From Desulfosporosinus acidiphilus SJ4 (GTDB taxonomy: Bacteria > Bacillota > Desulfitobacteriia > Desulfitobacteriales > Desulfitobacteriaceae), in NCBI RefSeq assembly GCF_000255115.2, contig NC_018068.1, positions 2,637,977 through 2,701,976 on the forward strand: a stretch of DNA of 64,000 bases, read 5' to 3'. Position numbers and translations under genes: made by a program. Each line of letters begins with the position of its first letter. Position 1 is the first letter of the stretch. Under the pieces are notes generated by a model. That model was not told where the DNA came from, searched no databases, and saw only the letters and a program-made list of their open reading frames with translations. Shown here in pieces: positions 1 through 9,182 of the stretch.

Positions 1-122
1 ATTATAAAGGGATTTCTCGGCAGGAATTCGAGGGGATCAGGAAGCATGGTGGATGAGAGCATACAGAAACCATTGAACGATACCTGCGTGAAGGAAAGGA
101 TAGGATACTTTGGGAGAGTTAG
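1..122 (+). other. 3' end of an upstream gene (partial, uncertain)
   Basis: An open frame enters from the window edge, meets TGA at 54-56, then continues in the same frame to TAG at 120-122 with plausible charged coding sequence after the stop (ETIERYLREGKDRILWES). It would overlap the next gene's TTG start. It may be the tail of an upstream gene with a nonsense mutation, or two unrelated frames. No family is recognised. Confidence 0.25.
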
Positions 123-715
123 AGAAACATGTCCGCATATTTAATCTGATTGCACCTGTTTACAATAGATTCTTTCGTTGGCAGGTCAAGAATTATGGCT
201 CAATTTTAGATAAGTACACAGATTTTTTGAAGATTCCAGCAGGCGGTAAAGTGTTGGATATTGGTTGTGGCACAGGTGCTTTTACATATTGCTTAGCTGA
301 GCGTGGGTATCAGGCCGTGGGGGTGGATTTTTCCTCATCCATGCTCAGAGCAGCCAGGAAGTCCACCCTGGGGGAGTCTATCGAATTTAAGCAGGGGGAC
401 GTCACCAAGGGGTTAGATTTTCCGGACGCAAGTTTTGACCTAGTTCTCTCCTCATATGTTCTGCATGGCTTGAGTTCCAAATTGCGTCAAAGTATATATG
501 CCGAGGCCAACAGACTTTCCCGCGGCCAAGTACTTTTTTACGATTATAACCAAAAGCGCAGATTATTTACGGATATCGTTGAATGGGCCGAAGGTGGAGA
601 TTATTTTGGATTTGTACGCCAGGGGGAAAAGGAAATTAGAAGTAATTTCCATGATGTTCGGATAATAGATGTTGGTCCTCAGACTGCAATATATCTTTGC
701 TCGCCCCGACGTTAG
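110..715 (+). CDS. class I SAM-dependent methyltransferase
   Basis: A 201-residue protein with a Rossmann-type SAM-binding fold. Motif I (VLDIGCGTGAF) is at residues 48-58, the acidic residue after beta-2 lies in VGVDFSS near residue 72, and the motif IV region is LVLSSYVLHGL. The N-terminus (IFNLIAPVYNRFFRW) resembles UbiE/Methyltransf_11 relatives. The start is TTG, with a purine-rich aggaaaggata upstream. The methyl acceptor cannot be read from sequence. It slightly overlaps the frame of the following membrane-protein fragment. The fold call is firm; the substrate is unknown. Confidence 0.8.
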   Translation: MGELEKHVRIFNLIAPVYNRFFRWQVKNYGSILDKYTDFLKIPAGGKVLDIGCGTGAFTYCLAERGYQAVGVDFSSSMLRAARKSTLGESIEFKQGDVTKGLDFPDASFDLVLSSYVLHGLSSKLRQSIYAEANRLSRGQVLFYDYNQKRRLFTDIVEWAEGGDYFGFVRQGEKEIRSNFHDVRIIDVGPQTAIYLCSPRR

Positions 716-1037
716 ATATGGTCGACGGGAGCCAATTGTCCTTGAAGAATCAGGAGTTAATGCAAGTGACATTCAGCGAGTAGCATTTTCAGTACTTGGG
801 TTATTATTACTTGGCAATTCAATACCCAAGGTCGTCTCAGCATTTCTAAGTTTTTATACAATGAAAGTTCCGAATTCTACGGCAAGGCTATTTGGATCAC
901 TTGGATTTGCCGGAACGATTGCCCAATTTATCATTGGATTAGGAATATTTTTGGGTTCACAGGGTTTGGTTAACCTGCTCGATGGTATTAGACATGCCGG
1001 ATTAAATAGAGAGAAGCATTTTGAGGATAATGACTAA
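669..1037 (+). pseudogene. small membrane protein, probable 5'-truncated remnant
   Basis: The frame encodes about 122 residues. The first ~20 overlap the methyltransferase and look unnatural. From EESGVNASDIQRVAF onward it reads as real protein, with two or three hydrophobic helices (VLGLLLLGNSIPKVVSAFL, GFAGTIAQFIIGLGIFLG) and a hydrophilic tail. No start with a ribosome binding site precedes the good part, so it is probably the C-terminal part of a membrane protein. The N-terminal fragment at 41025-41225 could be the other half of the same family (inference). Confidence 0.4.
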
Positions 1038-1174
1038 TCCAATTTATTAAATTGTTTGAGAAGCCTGTTTAGATTTCCGTTGGTCTTATCATCAATTAGA
1101 TCATTGACAAAAGCATGTGTCCTATAGAACCAGCAGGAATATTATATACATGTATCGGGTTCCAATATTGTGAG

Positions 1175-1213
1175 CCGTTTGCGTATTAGATAGGGGACGC
1201 AAACGGTGTTTTT
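1175..1213 (+). terminator. rho-independent terminator
   Basis: A perfect 9-bp stem (CCGTTTGCG / CGCAAACGG, arms 1175-1183 and 1198-1206) is followed by TGTTTTT. It would end transcription of the plus-strand genes before it. Confidence 0.75.
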
Positions 1214-1302
1214 ATGACAAAGGAATTATGACTCCTTTTACCATTCAACAGTCGCAACGGCAAGCTTCCATGTTGAAACTGTAAAAGTAGGTGCGTTAAA
1301 AT

Positions 1303-1491
1303 TTGGAAAAGATAGTAGAAGAGAGACAGGAAATATGTTCAACCGTTTCAAAGATTGTTTCGTTAAAGATTTTCCGGCAAAAACCTAAGGAAATTACTGA
1401 GATCGGAGAAATTGTTGGATTTCAGTGTGAAAGTAGTAGTTCTAACTGTGAGTCACGCTGTACTTATAAAATGATGATGGAAGACTTTTAG
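1303..1491 (+). CDS. small ORF, doubtful
   Basis: A 62-codon frame from TTG with a Cys-rich end (FQCESSSSNCESRCTY). No convincing ribosome binding site and no family recognised. It may be a relic of a larger gene. The rest of 1214-1779 holds nothing else I can support. Confidence 0.2.
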   Translation: MEKIVEERQEICSTVSKIVSLKIFRQKPKEITEIGEIVGFQCESSSSNCESRCTYKMMMEDF

Positions 1492-1779
1492 CTTGTTATT
1501 ACTTTGGATTAATTACATCCCTAATATCCAACCTATCACCTCGACACCTCCGCTGCAGGATTATTTGTTTAAGAAGTTGTTCGAAGTAGCCAATGTTTTG
1601 GCTTGAAGTAAACAATTCAGTTCGATTCCACGATCGAATGAAGAAGTACTAGAGGGGCTTACTCACAGTTATTTGCAAATAGACAAAGATATTAATTCGC
1701 GTCATTGCTTAGTTCAAGAAACCGCCTTGCGTAAAGATTAACTGGCAGTCAAGAACTGGTTCCCTCAAAGGCTCGTTTT

Positions 1780-2002
1780 GAAGGGGTTCGAAATATAAGG
1801 AAGGACAAGAGTTCATTTCAAAGAATTGTAATAAGCCAGAAGGATTTTGTAGTTGGGCTTGGGCAGGACTTCAAGATAAGGTTGTGTATTTAGTATTAGG
1901 ACATGATTATCCTTGGGTAAAGCAGAAAGGAACCGAAATTTTTGTTGCGCCGATGGACTTCATCCGGTTCTTTATAAATTGGAAAGAATTGAACTTAAAT
2001 GA
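1780..2002 (+). pseudogene. TIGR04076-family relic, frameshifted
   Basis: Translation from 1780 reads YKEGQEF...KPEGFCSWAWAGLQDKVVY...GHDYPWVKQKGTEIF. This matches, almost residue for residue, the intact minus-strand gene at 45732-46058. A single missing T after the GTEIF codons shifts the frame; the remaining part (DGLHPVLYKLERIELK, stop 2000-2002) continues in the other frame. The N-terminal third is absent. It is a decayed paralogue of a gene in the cassette-like array. Confidence 0.75.
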
Positions 2003-2110
2003 TACGCAATGGAATATATATTTGGGGTTTCCTAAGTACGTTGGTTTTTAATCGTTTATGCCAATGGGCAGAGTAGGAGCGGCCTTCATTCTTGTTCCCT
2101 TTTTTACTGG

Positions 2111-2293
2111 TTATTATCCAACGTCGTAAGCAAAAACATCCTTCTAGGCGTATTTGCCGGATTCATGGTGGTGGTTGGCTCGCTGATTATCTTCTACCAT
2201 CCCGCGAAGAAGCCCGCGCAGGGGCAGTTGAACACCAGGCCCGTAGCTTCGTCCTACCAACGTAGAGAACACAAAGCAAGGGAATCAGAGTAA
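2111..2293 (+). pseudogene. C-terminal fragment of a membrane protein
   Basis: An open frame gives one strong hydrophobic helix (LLGVFAGFMVVVGSLIIFY) followed by a basic, Pro-rich tail and TAA at 2291-2293. There is no start codon with a ribosome binding site. The pattern suggests the end of a multi-pass membrane protein whose front is lost. A TauE/SafE-like exporter is a weak guess. Confidence 0.35.
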
Positions 2294-2599
2294 ATCAACG
2301 TATTAGACATAACTAAGAACCCCTCGTTTCCAAAAAGACAGAGAGGCTTAATACCCATCTTTATCGGATTCTAGAAGATTGTATCGTAAATGACCTTCGC
2401 TGAGGACCCATTTACCGAACTTCGCCAAAGGCTAATAATAGTAAGTTCCGATAAACCAAGTTAAGGAACAAAAAGTAGGATTATGGGAAGTTAAAAATGG
2501 TGAGAGACATCATATGAAAGACGTCGGCTCTTCTTTTTACTCATTAGGTTTCTTATTTCACTTCCGAAGTACTTCTTCTAATTTACCATATAAAATACA
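2294..2599. other. intergenic, no gene seen
   Basis: No coding frame or strong hairpin can be supported here. The padR promoter starts at its right edge. Confidence 0.5.
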
Positions 2600-2647
2600 T
2601 TGACAACTGTTAAAGAATACACTATTATTCAGTTATACTTAGTAAGT
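2600..2647 (+). promoter_or_regulatory. padR promoter with probable operator
   Basis: A near-consensus sigma-A promoter: TTGACA at 2600-2605, 17-bp spacer, TATTAT at 2623-2628. Just downstream, at the expected start of transcription, lies the palindrome ACTTA-G-TAAGT (2637-2647). PadR regulators commonly repress their own operon from such sites, so this is a likely autoregulatory operator (inference). Confidence 0.65.
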
Positions 2648-2676
2648 TGAACGTAATAAGTGGGGGAGAATAATTT

Positions 2677-2997
2677 ATGAGAAGCAATGATTTAGGACGT
2701 TTTTCGGACGCATCGTTTCTTATCCTTTCAAGTCTGGCAAATGGACCGAAACATGGGTACGCTATGATGGAAGATATTAAGCTATTCAGTGGTACTCAAC
2801 TGGAGCCAGGAACACTCTATGGTGCGATTTCGCGATTAGAGAAACAGGGATGGATTGAATCTCTGGTTACTGAGGAAAGGCGTCGCCCTTATCGCATTAC
2901 TGGTGCAGGGATAACAGCTCTTCGGGAACAAGTTGCAACATTAGAACAAGTTGCAATGGTTGGAAAAAACCGATTAGCAACACTGGAGGGATTTTAA
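2677..2997 (+). CDS. PadR-family transcriptional regulator
   Basis: 106 residues, the short PadR type without a long C-terminal helix domain. The winged helix is clear: SFLILSSLANGPKHGYAMMEDI, then the recognition part PGTLYGAISRLEKQGWI, then the wing RRRPYRIT. GGGGGAGA sits upstream of the ATG. The stop overlaps the next start (TAATG), so the two genes are translationally coupled. A PadR regulator followed by a membrane protein of this kind is a recurring pair in Firmicutes. The inducer is unknown. Confidence 0.85.
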   Translation: MRSNDLGRFSDASFLILSSLANGPKHGYAMMEDIKLFSGTQLEPGTLYGAISRLEKQGWIESLVTEERRRPYRITGAGITALREQVATLEQVAMVGKNRLATLEGF

Positions 2998-3863
2998 TGC
3001 GTTGGTTATTAAAACTCTATCCTCGTGTTTGGCGTGAACGGTATGAAGATGAAATGCTGATAGTGTTAGAAGAACACAAAATAACACCTACCACTATGTT
3101 TGACTTACTATTAGGGGCTATTGACGCTAATTTTAATTACAATGGTTTTACGGAGGGGATTTTCTATATGATCAATCGAGTTCGGTCAGGAATTGTGATG
3201 ATTTTTTGTTCATTTATGTTATATGGTATCGGATGGAGTTTACTTCAGCGGCTTAATGATCCCATTCCTAATTTTCAAGTAATAAATACAATTCATCCTG
3301 AATTTGGGGTTATTTATAAGGCAATTTTCATTGTTGGTTTTATCTCTTTTTTAGCCTTCTTAATAGGCGGTTTACCCATTTTATATATTTCGGTCAAACG
3401 AGCTTATAGGGAGGGAAAGCAAAATGTGTTAAGTCCATTTTGGGCAGCTCTTTCATGCCTGCTTTTATTCGTAATTTTAACAACAATCCTTGTGATTTGG
3501 CACCCGCAAGGCCATATTTATACCATTTTGATTGGGTACCTTTTACTTTCGGCTCTCTTTTTAGTTGTAGGAACTGTTGCTGTTTCATTTGTTATAGCAA
3601 GAACAGAGTTTAAATTGCCTGAACTCAAACTCGTTTATATCCCTGAAATCGTCATTTTGTTTGGTATGGTAGTATCAGTAATGCTATCAACCATCTTAAT
3701 CGCCAGGATCACTACTAACGCACCACAATTATTTATCACACAAGATGTAAGTAGCACAATGTTTATTACAGGAATCATTTTAATGTCACTCAGTACAATC
3801 TTTGCAGTAATCGGACTTAAACGCGGCACAATTGCACAAATCGACCAGTTTATACAAGAATAA
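2997..3863 (+). CDS. multi-pass membrane protein, PadR partner
   Basis: 288 residues. A soluble N-terminus carries the signature LLKLYPRVWRERYEDEML, which recurs in proteins encoded beside PadR regulators. About seven hydrophobic segments follow (e.g. IVMIFCSFMLYGIGWSLL, IFIVGFISFLAFLIGG, LLLFVILTTILVIW). The function is not known. The one-base overlap with padR implies the regulator senses or controls a membrane-linked response. Confidence 0.7.
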   Translation: MRWLLKLYPRVWRERYEDEMLIVLEEHKITPTTMFDLLLGAIDANFNYNGFTEGIFYMINRVRSGIVMIFCSFMLYGIGWSLLQRLNDPIPNFQVINTIHPEFGVIYKAIFIVGFISFLAFLIGGLPILYISVKRAYREGKQNVLSPFWAALSCLLLFVILTTILVIWHPQGHIYTILIGYLLLSALFLVVGTVAVSFVIARTEFKLPELKLVYIPEIVILFGMVVSVMLSTILIARITTNAPQLFITQDVSSTMFITGIILMSLSTIFAVIGLKRGTIAQIDQFIQE

Positions 3864-4018
3864 ATTCGTTTATAAACACTTTGAAATATAATCTAAGTCA
3901 ATCTGATTTCTAAGTAAATTTTATTGTACAATTGCAGTAACTTTTATTTGAATTTTGTATTTTTCATTCCGATAAATCTTTTATGCTTCTTGTTAATGCT
4001 GTTAAGGGGGATTATAAG

Positions 4019-4396
4019 ATGAAACTCACTAAACTGCCAACACGGTATTGGTTTACGATACTTCTTGCTTTAATTACAGCATTTATTTTTAGTCGGTTCA
4101 GTATTGCACAAGGGAAAGCGTTGCTAAATGCGGTACCTTGGGGTATCATAGTCCTTCTTGTGACAGCCTGGCTAGGGATAGGTAAAAGCGATGCGTTACG
4201 CCTTGGAGCTGTATTCGGGTTTCTAGTATCCTATTCATATTTGTGGTTTGACAACCAGAATATTCACTCTCTTACCCAGGTTTTAATACTCATCCCGCTT
4301 ATCGTTTTGCCGTCCTTGTTCGGGTTGCTCTGTGGGACAGGATTGGGGTATATGGGATGGCAAATAAGACGGATGTTCATGGCTAAGACTCAATAA
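4019..4396 (+). CDS. small four-helix membrane protein, unknown
   Basis: 125 residues from the ATG at 4019, preferred over the longer frame from 3983 because AAGGGGG precedes it at good spacing. Four hydrophobic segments: FTILLALITAFIF, GIIVLLVTAWLGI, LGAVFGFLVSYSYLW and VLILIPLIVLPSLFGLLC. The tail is basic. No family is recognised; it may extend the padR operon's membrane theme. Confidence 0.6.
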   Translation: MKLTKLPTRYWFTILLALITAFIFSRFSIAQGKALLNAVPWGIIVLLVTAWLGIGKSDALRLGAVFGFLVSYSYLWFDNQNIHSLTQVLILIPLIVLPSLFGLLCGTGLGYMGWQIRRMFMAKTQ

Positions 4397-4526
4397 GTGT
4401 GAGGTTGCAACGTTATGAGCAACAATATTGCAGCGAGAGACAAGGAGTTAATTCACAAAGATACTATTGATGTCATAAACTGCCAGTTACTCTTATACTC
4501 TTAGGTATAGAATGGAGTTAGCTAGA

Positions 4527-5222
4527 ATGAACAGCCTCAAGAATGTTGCATATACAGAAGAATACAAAAAATACAGAGACACTTTTAACTTTGTATTTGA
4601 TAATAAATACAAAGAGCAAGTTATAGAGCAACCGTTATCTGATGGAAAACATTCAGCAAGAATTACATTTTACAAAGATGAAACTTGTTCCATATCAAAA
4701 TATAGGGTCCTTGCTTCTAAAACTGAAATATTAAATAGCCAAAGTCAAATAGTAGCCAAATTTGAAAACGTAAACCAAAGCATTTTCTTTTATGCTTTTG
4801 AGCATTCGAATGGAAAAACATATCTACTCTTTAAAATTGATTTATACGGCTACAGCATAATGAATTTATCCAATTATGAGGTATATCATTTCGTGCCAGA
4901 TGTGAGTTTTCTGGGGCAAGAAGAGACTTTCATTTGGACGGGGGCCTTTTATTTCAATAAGAACAATATTCTCGTGGTTGATGGATGTTATTGGGCTTGT
5001 CCATATGCAACATTATTTATTAACCTTACAAATCCAGAGCAATTGCCCTATAAAGTAATTTATAGTTCGTATGAAATGGAAAATGAATTGAACATTGACA
5101 ACGACATAATACCCTTACGTTGGAATGAGGATGGTTCTATAGTTCTTCAATGTAGCATTAAAGATGACGATGAATTAATCGAAAGAGCTTTTGATGTAGA
5201 ATCCTTATTAGCCAAACTTTAA
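4527..5222 (+). CDS. hypothetical soluble protein
   Basis: About 231 residues. The frame opens at 4512, but the ATG at 4527 has GGAG nine bases upstream and is the better start. It has no signal peptide or membrane segment, is rich in Tyr, Phe and Asn, and shows beta-strand-like repeats (VLASKTEILNSQSQIVAKFENV; ILVVDGCYWACPYATLFINL). It resembles beta-propeller-like or immunity-type hypothetical proteins, but no family can be named. Confidence 0.6.
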   Translation: MNSLKNVAYTEEYKKYRDTFNFVFDNKYKEQVIEQPLSDGKHSARITFYKDETCSISKYRVLASKTEILNSQSQIVAKFENVNQSIFFYAFEHSNGKTYLLFKIDLYGYSIMNLSNYEVYHFVPDVSFLGQEETFIWTGAFYFNKNNILVVDGCYWACPYATLFINLTNPEQLPYKVIYSSYEMENELNIDNDIIPLRWNEDGSIVLQCSIKDDDELIERAFDVESLLAKL

Positions 5223-5320
5223 TTTGAATAATGTAAGATTGGAAGGGTGTACTTACTTTGCATTATTCTTAATTCGTGAACTATAGGATAGCAAATAATG
5301 TTTGCCATAGGTGGTATAAT

Positions 5321-5689
5321 ATGGAGTCCATTATTCTTGTTGGCAATAAAAATTTAGAGTTATCAGTCATTGAGAGAATGGAGCATAACAATTGTATTAG
5401 GAAATACTATTCCAATATTTGGTTCGTCGTCGAATATGCAGACTCTCGGGTTTACTATCATATTGAACCCGAGCTAATTAAGGAATATGAAGTTGAATTA
5501 AAGGTCATTCCATTTAAACAACCCCAATTTATGCTTGTGGATTATATTTCTTTAGGCATTCTTAAAAATTTAATTCTCACTGAGTACAGTATGAAAAACA
5601 CTTGGATTGACAACAACCACGGTATAATACTTCCTATTCAGGATTTCATAACTCTGCTGAAGCAAAATCCATCTTGGGATTGGAGATAA
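5321..5689 (+). CDS. hypothetical protein
   Basis: 122 residues from ATG 5321. The frame opens upstream at GTG 5276, but that part is less protein-like and AGGTGG precedes 5321. Soluble, acidic, no motif recognised. It follows the preceding hypothetical gene by about 100 bp on the same strand and may be co-transcribed. Confidence 0.5.
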   Translation: MESIILVGNKNLELSVIERMEHNNCIRKYYSNIWFVVEYADSRVYYHIEPELIKEYEVELKVIPFKQPQFMLVDYISLGILKNLILTEYSMKNTWIDNNHGIILPIQDFITLLKQNPSWDWR

Positions 5690-5904
5690 TAACGTAACTT
5701 CTTTTGGTACTCGATAGCTTCAGGTTATTCTTAAACCCTACAGCTATAACAATCGCCCCATCTCTTTAAGGCGTAGGGCGGCATAAGTGAGATAATACAA
5801 AGCTCATTTCGAAGTAATTTGTTATGAATAGTATTGATAACCCATTAAACGTTGGATAAGTAAAAGAAGGGATAATCAAATGTATGACATCCTTTTTTCA
5901 GCCA

Positions 5905-6456
5905 TTATTTTATTACTTTACCTTCCTTAAACACGACTCCTACCGACTGGCCTAACTTAAAGTATCTAAAACCCATTCCTAAAGTCGGATTGATTTTTAG
6001 TGGGTCGGGTACATCACCTGTCAAGCAATCCTCACTTATAAATGTTGAAACTATTTCTCCAAAAAATACTGTAAAGCCACAGATAGGAACGGTTTGAATG
6101 ACTTTGCATAAAAAGTTCATAGGACATTCACTAATCATTGGAGCTTTTCCAATCTCATCATAGAACGATGAAAACAAATGTGATTTATCTATTGTTTTTC
6201 CTGATACTAAACCGCAATAATCTGTTTTTTCAATCATATCAGCAGAGGGAATATTGACACTGAAGTATCCATTTTCTCTGACGCCAATAGTAGAAAAATG
6301 GGTATCCTTTAAGGATATATAAAAAATCGGTCCTTCACACACTACTCCGAATGCCCCAATAGTGGTATAATTTGGCTTACCGTTAACATCAGCTCCAGCA
6401 AGCACAATAGGAGTTGAATTAACCATCGGGTAATTTTTAATTTTTATCTTTTCCAT
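5905..6456 (-). CDS. flavin reductase-like protein (FMN split-barrel)
   Basis: 183 residues from the ATG at 6456, chosen because GGAGG lies eight bases upstream; a longer frame exists. The N-terminal pattern (PMVNSTPIVLAGADVNGKPN, then TTIGAFGVVCEGPIFYISL) and RENGYFSVNIPS are typical of the FMN-binding flavin-reductase domain. SECPMNFLCKV follows. Likely an FMN-bound NAD(P)H oxidoreductase in the cytoplasm. No partner gene is adjacent. Confidence 0.8.
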   Translation of the reverse strand: MEKIKIKNYPMVNSTPIVLAGADVNGKPNYTTIGAFGVVCEGPIFYISLKDTHFSTIGVRENGYFSVNIPSADMIEKTDYCGLVSGKTIDKSHLFSSFYDEIGKAPMISECPMNFLCKVIQTVPICGFTVFFGEIVSTFISEDCLTGDVPDPLKINPTLGMGFRYFKLGQSVGVVFKEGKVIK

Positions 6457-6567
6457 GTTTATTCCTCCAAACATTAGTCTTGCTTGGCTGCCAGCATTTA
6501 TAATATCTGGTTTCCTCAAATAAGTATAGACTTTTTCTTTGCAATGAGTTATTATATTGTAAATGTG

Positions 6568-6604
6568 TGCCCTGAAGGTCTATTGATCTTCAGGGGCATT
6601 TTTT
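6568..6604 (+). terminator. terminator-like hairpin
   Basis: Arms TGCCCTGAAG (6568-6577) and CTTCAGGGGCA (6588-6598) pair with one bulge and are followed by six T on the plus strand. It lies upstream of the divergent flavin reductase, so it would stop plus-strand read-through or act as a leader hairpin on the minus strand. Confidence 0.55.
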
Positions 6605-6789
6605 ATACGTTTAAATTATAGTGCATTTTATAGACATATTTTTGTTATTTTGAATCCGCATATTCTAATTATTCTTAATTTGTTACAGTTTATTCATATT
6701 TACTGAACTTCCGCTAATCCATATTTTCCAAGATAATAACATTGTTCCATTAGGAGAAACGCCATGCTAACGTAAGATAAAAACAATAT

Positions 6790-7146
6790 CATCGGACAAC
6801 TTTTGTTTAACATCCCTGAGGTCAAAAAAAAAAATACCAGGAAGAAATAGCTTGGTGGGGTAATGATCAATTTCCAGGTTTACATAACATTTTTGGTAAT
6901 GTAATGAACAGCTTTGTGGTTAATCTATTAAAGAGTCACGGAAATGAAGAATTGAAAAATCGTATTTTTTCTTTCTATGAAGGTATGGCTACCAGTGATG
7001 ATGACGATATAAGGAATGTACTACAAGTAACCCTCTTAGAGTATTTGGGAGATGATAAAGAGATTCTTAATACAGCATATAGGTACATGGGTATATATAC
7101 AAAAAGACAATCCGATGAAATTGAAAGATTCTTAGGGCGAAAATAA
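6790..7146 (+). pseudogene. hypothetical protein gene, frameshifted in a poly-A run
   Basis: The frame from MNSFVVNLLKS (6904) has good coding character upstream of its ATG too: KYQEEIAWWGNDQFPGLHN leads straight into it. Further upstream, NIIGQLLFNIPEV lies in another frame, and the switch falls within a run of 11 A (6824-6834). A TAA also follows the ATG at 6763. The original gene of about 120 codons is therefore broken by a homopolymer slip. The product is acidic; family not known. Confidence 0.6.
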
Positions 7147-7208
7147 GTAAACTGTTTGGACTCCCTTAATGCTACAATTATCCATATACACATTAGGCTA
7201 TTAATGGA

Positions 7209-7745
7209 AGTGCGCAAGAAACGGCTTCTTCTTGAAAGATTAGTGCAGACTACAGTCTGCTGTCCCAGTAGTAGGGACATTCCCGTCCGAAACTGCGTCG
7301 GGGATAACTCCGGGGTGGGTTGCATGAGGAAAAGCCCAACTGGTTGCCTAGTATCCATGGCAACTAGGGGCGAGGGAAAGAATGGTATGGTTTATGATTA
7401 AGCATCGTCATTAGCAGCAGTGGCTGGGATATGTTAACCATTGTATTGCAGATTGGAAAACGCAGCTTCCCATGTGCGTATGTTACTGCCTACATATCTG
7501 CCGGTGTATTGAATAAACCTAACCCATCCGTGTCTAATAGAAACTGAACTTGGTATGTCCTATGGAGTCCGATTTCGGTAGGTCAACCGCAAGGAAGATA
7601 CAATCTCCAGAGGATAAAGGAGCGTTGGAAAAAGCAAATGTCGCTATGGTGCAAGCCAACAGGAATAAGAAACAACTGGGCGAATAATGTAAAATTACAT
7701 ACCTGAAAAGGTGCTGACATCCAACTGGTAATCAACACGGAATAA
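7209..7745 (+). mobile_element. 5' part of a group II intron (relic, no RT gene)
   Basis: The stretch starts GTGCGCAAGAAACGG, like bacterial group II intron 5' ends. It continues with many short self-complementary segments, an ACTGAACTTGG...GGAGTCC segment and AGGATAAAGGAGCG / AACAACTGGGCGAATAA, as in domains I-III before the reverse-transcriptase ORF. No RT ORF and no domain V follow. I infer a truncated intron; covariance-model scoring would settle it. Confidence 0.5.
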
Positions 7746-7811
7746 AACGACTAAGCCGACTACAAACCCGCCGTTAAAGCTTAAAAAGTATTATATAACA
7801 ACTTACACTAC

Positions 7812-8005
7812 CACCCAATCCCCCTACATCGCCCGCGTTTTGCACCCCTCGCTACCCTTAACCCCAAATACCTGACTTCCTATAAAGACCAGCTCGCCAG
7901 TCAACCACCGAACTCCTTCAATCCAGCAGGATGGATGTTCTTACCTATCGGATAACTGAACTGGGAAGCTGAGGGATGGCTTAGATGTGAGTAGTTAAAA
8001 GAGGG
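7812..8005 (-). repeat. family A palindromic repeat, copy 1
   Basis: The reverse complement of the family consensus: CCGAACTCCTTCAATCC, then GGATGGATG...CTTACCTATCGGATAA, with CGCTACCCTTAACCCC at its outer end. It sits just before the plus-strand MBL gene, so it has the same orientation relative to its downstream gene as the copies in the 42-50 kb array. Confidence 0.8.
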
Positions 8006-8056
8006 ATAGTTTTTAAGTTTGGGTTCATGAGCTTTTACATAAGGAGGACCTTTTTT

Positions 8057-8773
8057 ATGGAGTTAAGACGGCTTACTGATAGAGTGTTTTATAGTATGCA
8101 TAACAAAGAGGTTGATAGGCCTGTATTAGGATATATATATGGGCGGAAATATTCATTAATGGTGGATTCGGGTAATTCAAAAAGGCATGTTCAATTATTC
8201 AATGACGCTATAAGTGATGAAAGATTAAGAAAACCAGACTTCATCGCAATTACTCATTGGCACTGGGACCATAGTTTTGGTATGAATGCAGTCGAAGGGA
8301 TCACATTTGCTAACAAAAAAACGAATGACAAATTGGCAGAAATGGCGAAGTGGAAATGGACCGATTCGGAAATGAAGAAGAGGTTAGAAACAAAGCTTGA
8401 GATTGAATTTGCTGATAGTAGTATTCGAAAAGAGTATCCAGTACTTTCGGAGATACAAGTATCGACTTCCGATATCTCATATGATGGAAAAATGGAAATT
8501 GACCTAGGAGATATAGTTGCTGAATTACATCCTATCGTATCTCCACATAGTGAAGACTGTAGTTGCATTTTTATACCTCAAGAAAGAGTGTTATTTATAG
8601 GCGATGCTGTGGGAGTGGATTATTATAATAATTGCTATTTAGATAAAGGTAAATTACATTGTTTAATTACAACGATTGAAAACTATGATTTTGATATATG
8701 TGTAATGGGACACGCTGAACCAGTAAGTAAATTAGATATCCTTAATATCATGAGTTCTCTTCTGGAACGATAG
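8057..8773 (+). CDS. MBL-fold metallohydrolase
   Basis: 238 residues from the ATG at 8057, which has AAGGAGG at ideal spacing; the frame opens 30 bases earlier. Metallo-beta-lactamase metal ligands are visible: HWHWDH at residues 67-72, a His in IVSPHSEDC, Asp in FIGDAVG and His in VMGHAEP. No signal peptide, so a cytoplasmic hydrolase. The substrate is unknown. A single-gene unit preceded by a family A repeat. Confidence 0.85.
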   Translation: MELRRLTDRVFYSMHNKEVDRPVLGYIYGRKYSLMVDSGNSKRHVQLFNDAISDERLRKPDFIAITHWHWDHSFGMNAVEGITFANKKTNDKLAEMAKWKWTDSEMKKRLETKLEIEFADSSIRKEYPVLSEIQVSTSDISYDGKMEIDLGDIVAELHPIVSPHSEDCSCIFIPQERVLFIGDAVGVDYYNNCYLDKGKLHCLITTIENYDFDICVMGHAEPVSKLDILNIMSSLLER

Positions 8774-9182
8774 AAAAATACTTTAAGTTGCCATATTTCG
8801 GAACATTCTTCGTAAATTGAGGAAAAATTCTAGTGTTTAGAACCCACTATGATATGTCTCCTGGATAATCAACATCATTTTTATCGGATACAATATGTCA
8901 CTAAACAGGCTGCAAATACTATTTTGGTAATATATGGAGGGAAGAAGGAAAAGACGATTAAGTAGAAGTCAAGATAGTTTGTCAGCTACTTAAAAACAGT
9001 AATGTGGCGAATAATAATTGATTTTACAACCAACAAGCCAGCCCTGACCGATGAACTTCTAAATTTTCTTAAATAATGGGTGTATGATCAAGTGAATTTA
9101 GTATTGTTTATATTTTAAATACAAGTGTTTAGTTGGTAGAATATTATTATCATTAATAAAGTTATAAGAGGGAGGCCAGCTA
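8774..9182. other. intergenic, no gene seen
   Basis: AT-rich, with scattered stops in all frames and no strong hairpin. The only functional sequence I can point to is the GAGGGAGG ribosome binding site for the next gene at its end. Confidence 0.5.
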
